From the NCBI RefSeq assembly GCF_014905395.1, contig NZ_BNDT01000005.1, positions 62,001-126,000 of the forward strand: a stretch of DNA of 64,000 nt, read 5' to 3'. The notes below the pieces were generated by a model that made no database searches, had not been told where the DNA came from, and worked only from the letters and a program-made list of their open reading frames with translations. Made by a program: the position numbers and the translations under genes. This document shows positions 63,666 to 64,000 of the stretch, one piece after another. Origin of the DNA: Lactococcus taiwanensis (lineage in GTDB: Bacteria > Bacillota > Bacilli > Lactobacillales > Streptococcaceae). Numbering within the stretch: the first letter of the stretch is position 1; each line of letters opens with the position of its first letter.

Positions 63666-64000
63666 TGCTTTAAAATTAACATCACAATGGGAAAAAAGAT
63701 AAACGTCGATAAAGCATGTGCCAAATCAAAAGGTAAACCTGCTAACCAGTAAGCCAAAAAGCCTCCTGGTCCGAAACCATAAAGCAGTCCCGAAAAAACA
63801 CTGATTAAGCAACCATAAAGCAGTGCTGACAGCGCCGTCAGTAAAGATAAAATCCCTAGATTAGTGGTCAGTTGAGCTAGACTTTTGAAAAGCATAATAA
63901 TGAGTGCATAAACAATGATTTGTCCCGCTACAAGCGGAGAGAAACCTAATATTAAACCCGTAGCTAACATTGTCAACGCCATGATCCACAAGCTATCAGT
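63647..64000 (-). CDS. ECF transporter S-component, partial (C-terminal part)
   Basis: The frame is open to the window edge. The visible about 114 residues contain three to four hydrophobic helices and the sequence GFGPGGFLAYWLAGLPFDLAHALSTFIFFPIVMLIL, typical of vitamin-uptake S-components. Which vitamin is not determined. The apparent TTG/ATG starts inside it are probably not the true start. A palindrome copy lies within. Confidence 0.7.
   Translation of the reverse strand, partial: TDSLWIMALTMLATGLILGFSPLVAGQIIVYALIIMLFKSLAQLTTNLGILSLLTALSALLYGCLISVFSGLLYGFGPGGFLAYWLAGLPFDLAHALSTFIFFPIVMLILKQIKTRH
63825..63842. repeat. palindrome copy (coding, ECF S-component)
   Basis: GCTGACAGCGCCGTCAGT, encoding Leu-Thr-Ala-Leu-Ser-Ala on the minus strand. 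Confidence 0.75.

Noticed and set aside
1-64000. Insertion sequence, prophage, CRISPR array, tRNA or rRNA
   Set aside because: No transposase, integrase, regularly spaced repeats, cloverleaf with CCA-type end or rRNA-like sequence was found.

Overview
The window is a low-GC Gram-positive chromosome segment. Gene order and protein sequences point to Lactococcus, probably the L. garvieae / L. petauri / L. formosensis group rather than L. lactis. Supporting signs are an X-prolyl dipeptidyl aminopeptidase (PepX) close to but clearly diverged from the lactococcal enzyme as I remember it, the divergent aquaglyceroporin-pepX pair, tandem acetate kinases, the nine-gene argR/argS/arcABD1C1C2TD2 arginine deiminase arrangement and a four-gene sortase-C pilus operon. 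This species assignment rests on recognition, not a search. Layout: 0-5 kb holds rlmA, a candidate small RNA, cutC, the EcsAB transporter and a HIT protein. 5-12.4 kb (minus strand) is a pilus operon: tip adhesin, backbone pilin, class C sortase and minor pilin. 12.5-18.7 kb is housekeeping: rplK-rplA, yozE-msrA, cvfB, and pyrH and frr with a DUF817 membrane gene between them. 18.8-25.1 kb holds ackA2, ackA1, an MFS exporter with an Rgg-type regulator, a YtxK/ComYH-like methyltransferase and a DUF3165 protein. 25-31.8 kb holds bipA, yqgQ-glk-rhodanese, dps, comC, dinB and prdX. 31.8-43.5 kb is the arginine deiminase cluster, with arcA behind a sigma-A promoter carrying a near-consensus CcpA cre. 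43.6-49.2 kb is murC, a disordered basic protein and a SWIM/SNF2 helicase. 49.4-54.9 kb has a large VWA/LPXTG surface protein and, after a 735-bp gene-free stretch, a PgaC/IcaA-like glycosyltransferase with a membrane partner. 54.9-64 kb has a GNAT protein, a serine hydrolase, CppA, an Fst-RNAII-like small RNA, a CPBP protease, the aquaglyceroporin/pepX/amidotransferase group, a solute-binding lipoprotein and the edge of an ECF S-component. No rRNA, tRNA, insertion sequence, prophage or CRISPR array was seen. Three things stand out beyond the gene content. (1) A short palindrome, CTGAC-N6-GTCAG, occurs about 22 times, in intergenic spaces and inside coding sequences, where it usually encodes Leu-Thr-x-Leu-Ser. 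(2) The pilus sortase carries an extra cytoplasmic C-terminal domain resembling DUF3990, an ADP-ribosyltransferase-like family. (3) Six genes have a -10 box ending exactly 6 nt before the start codon and no ribosome-binding site, so their mRNAs should be leaderless.
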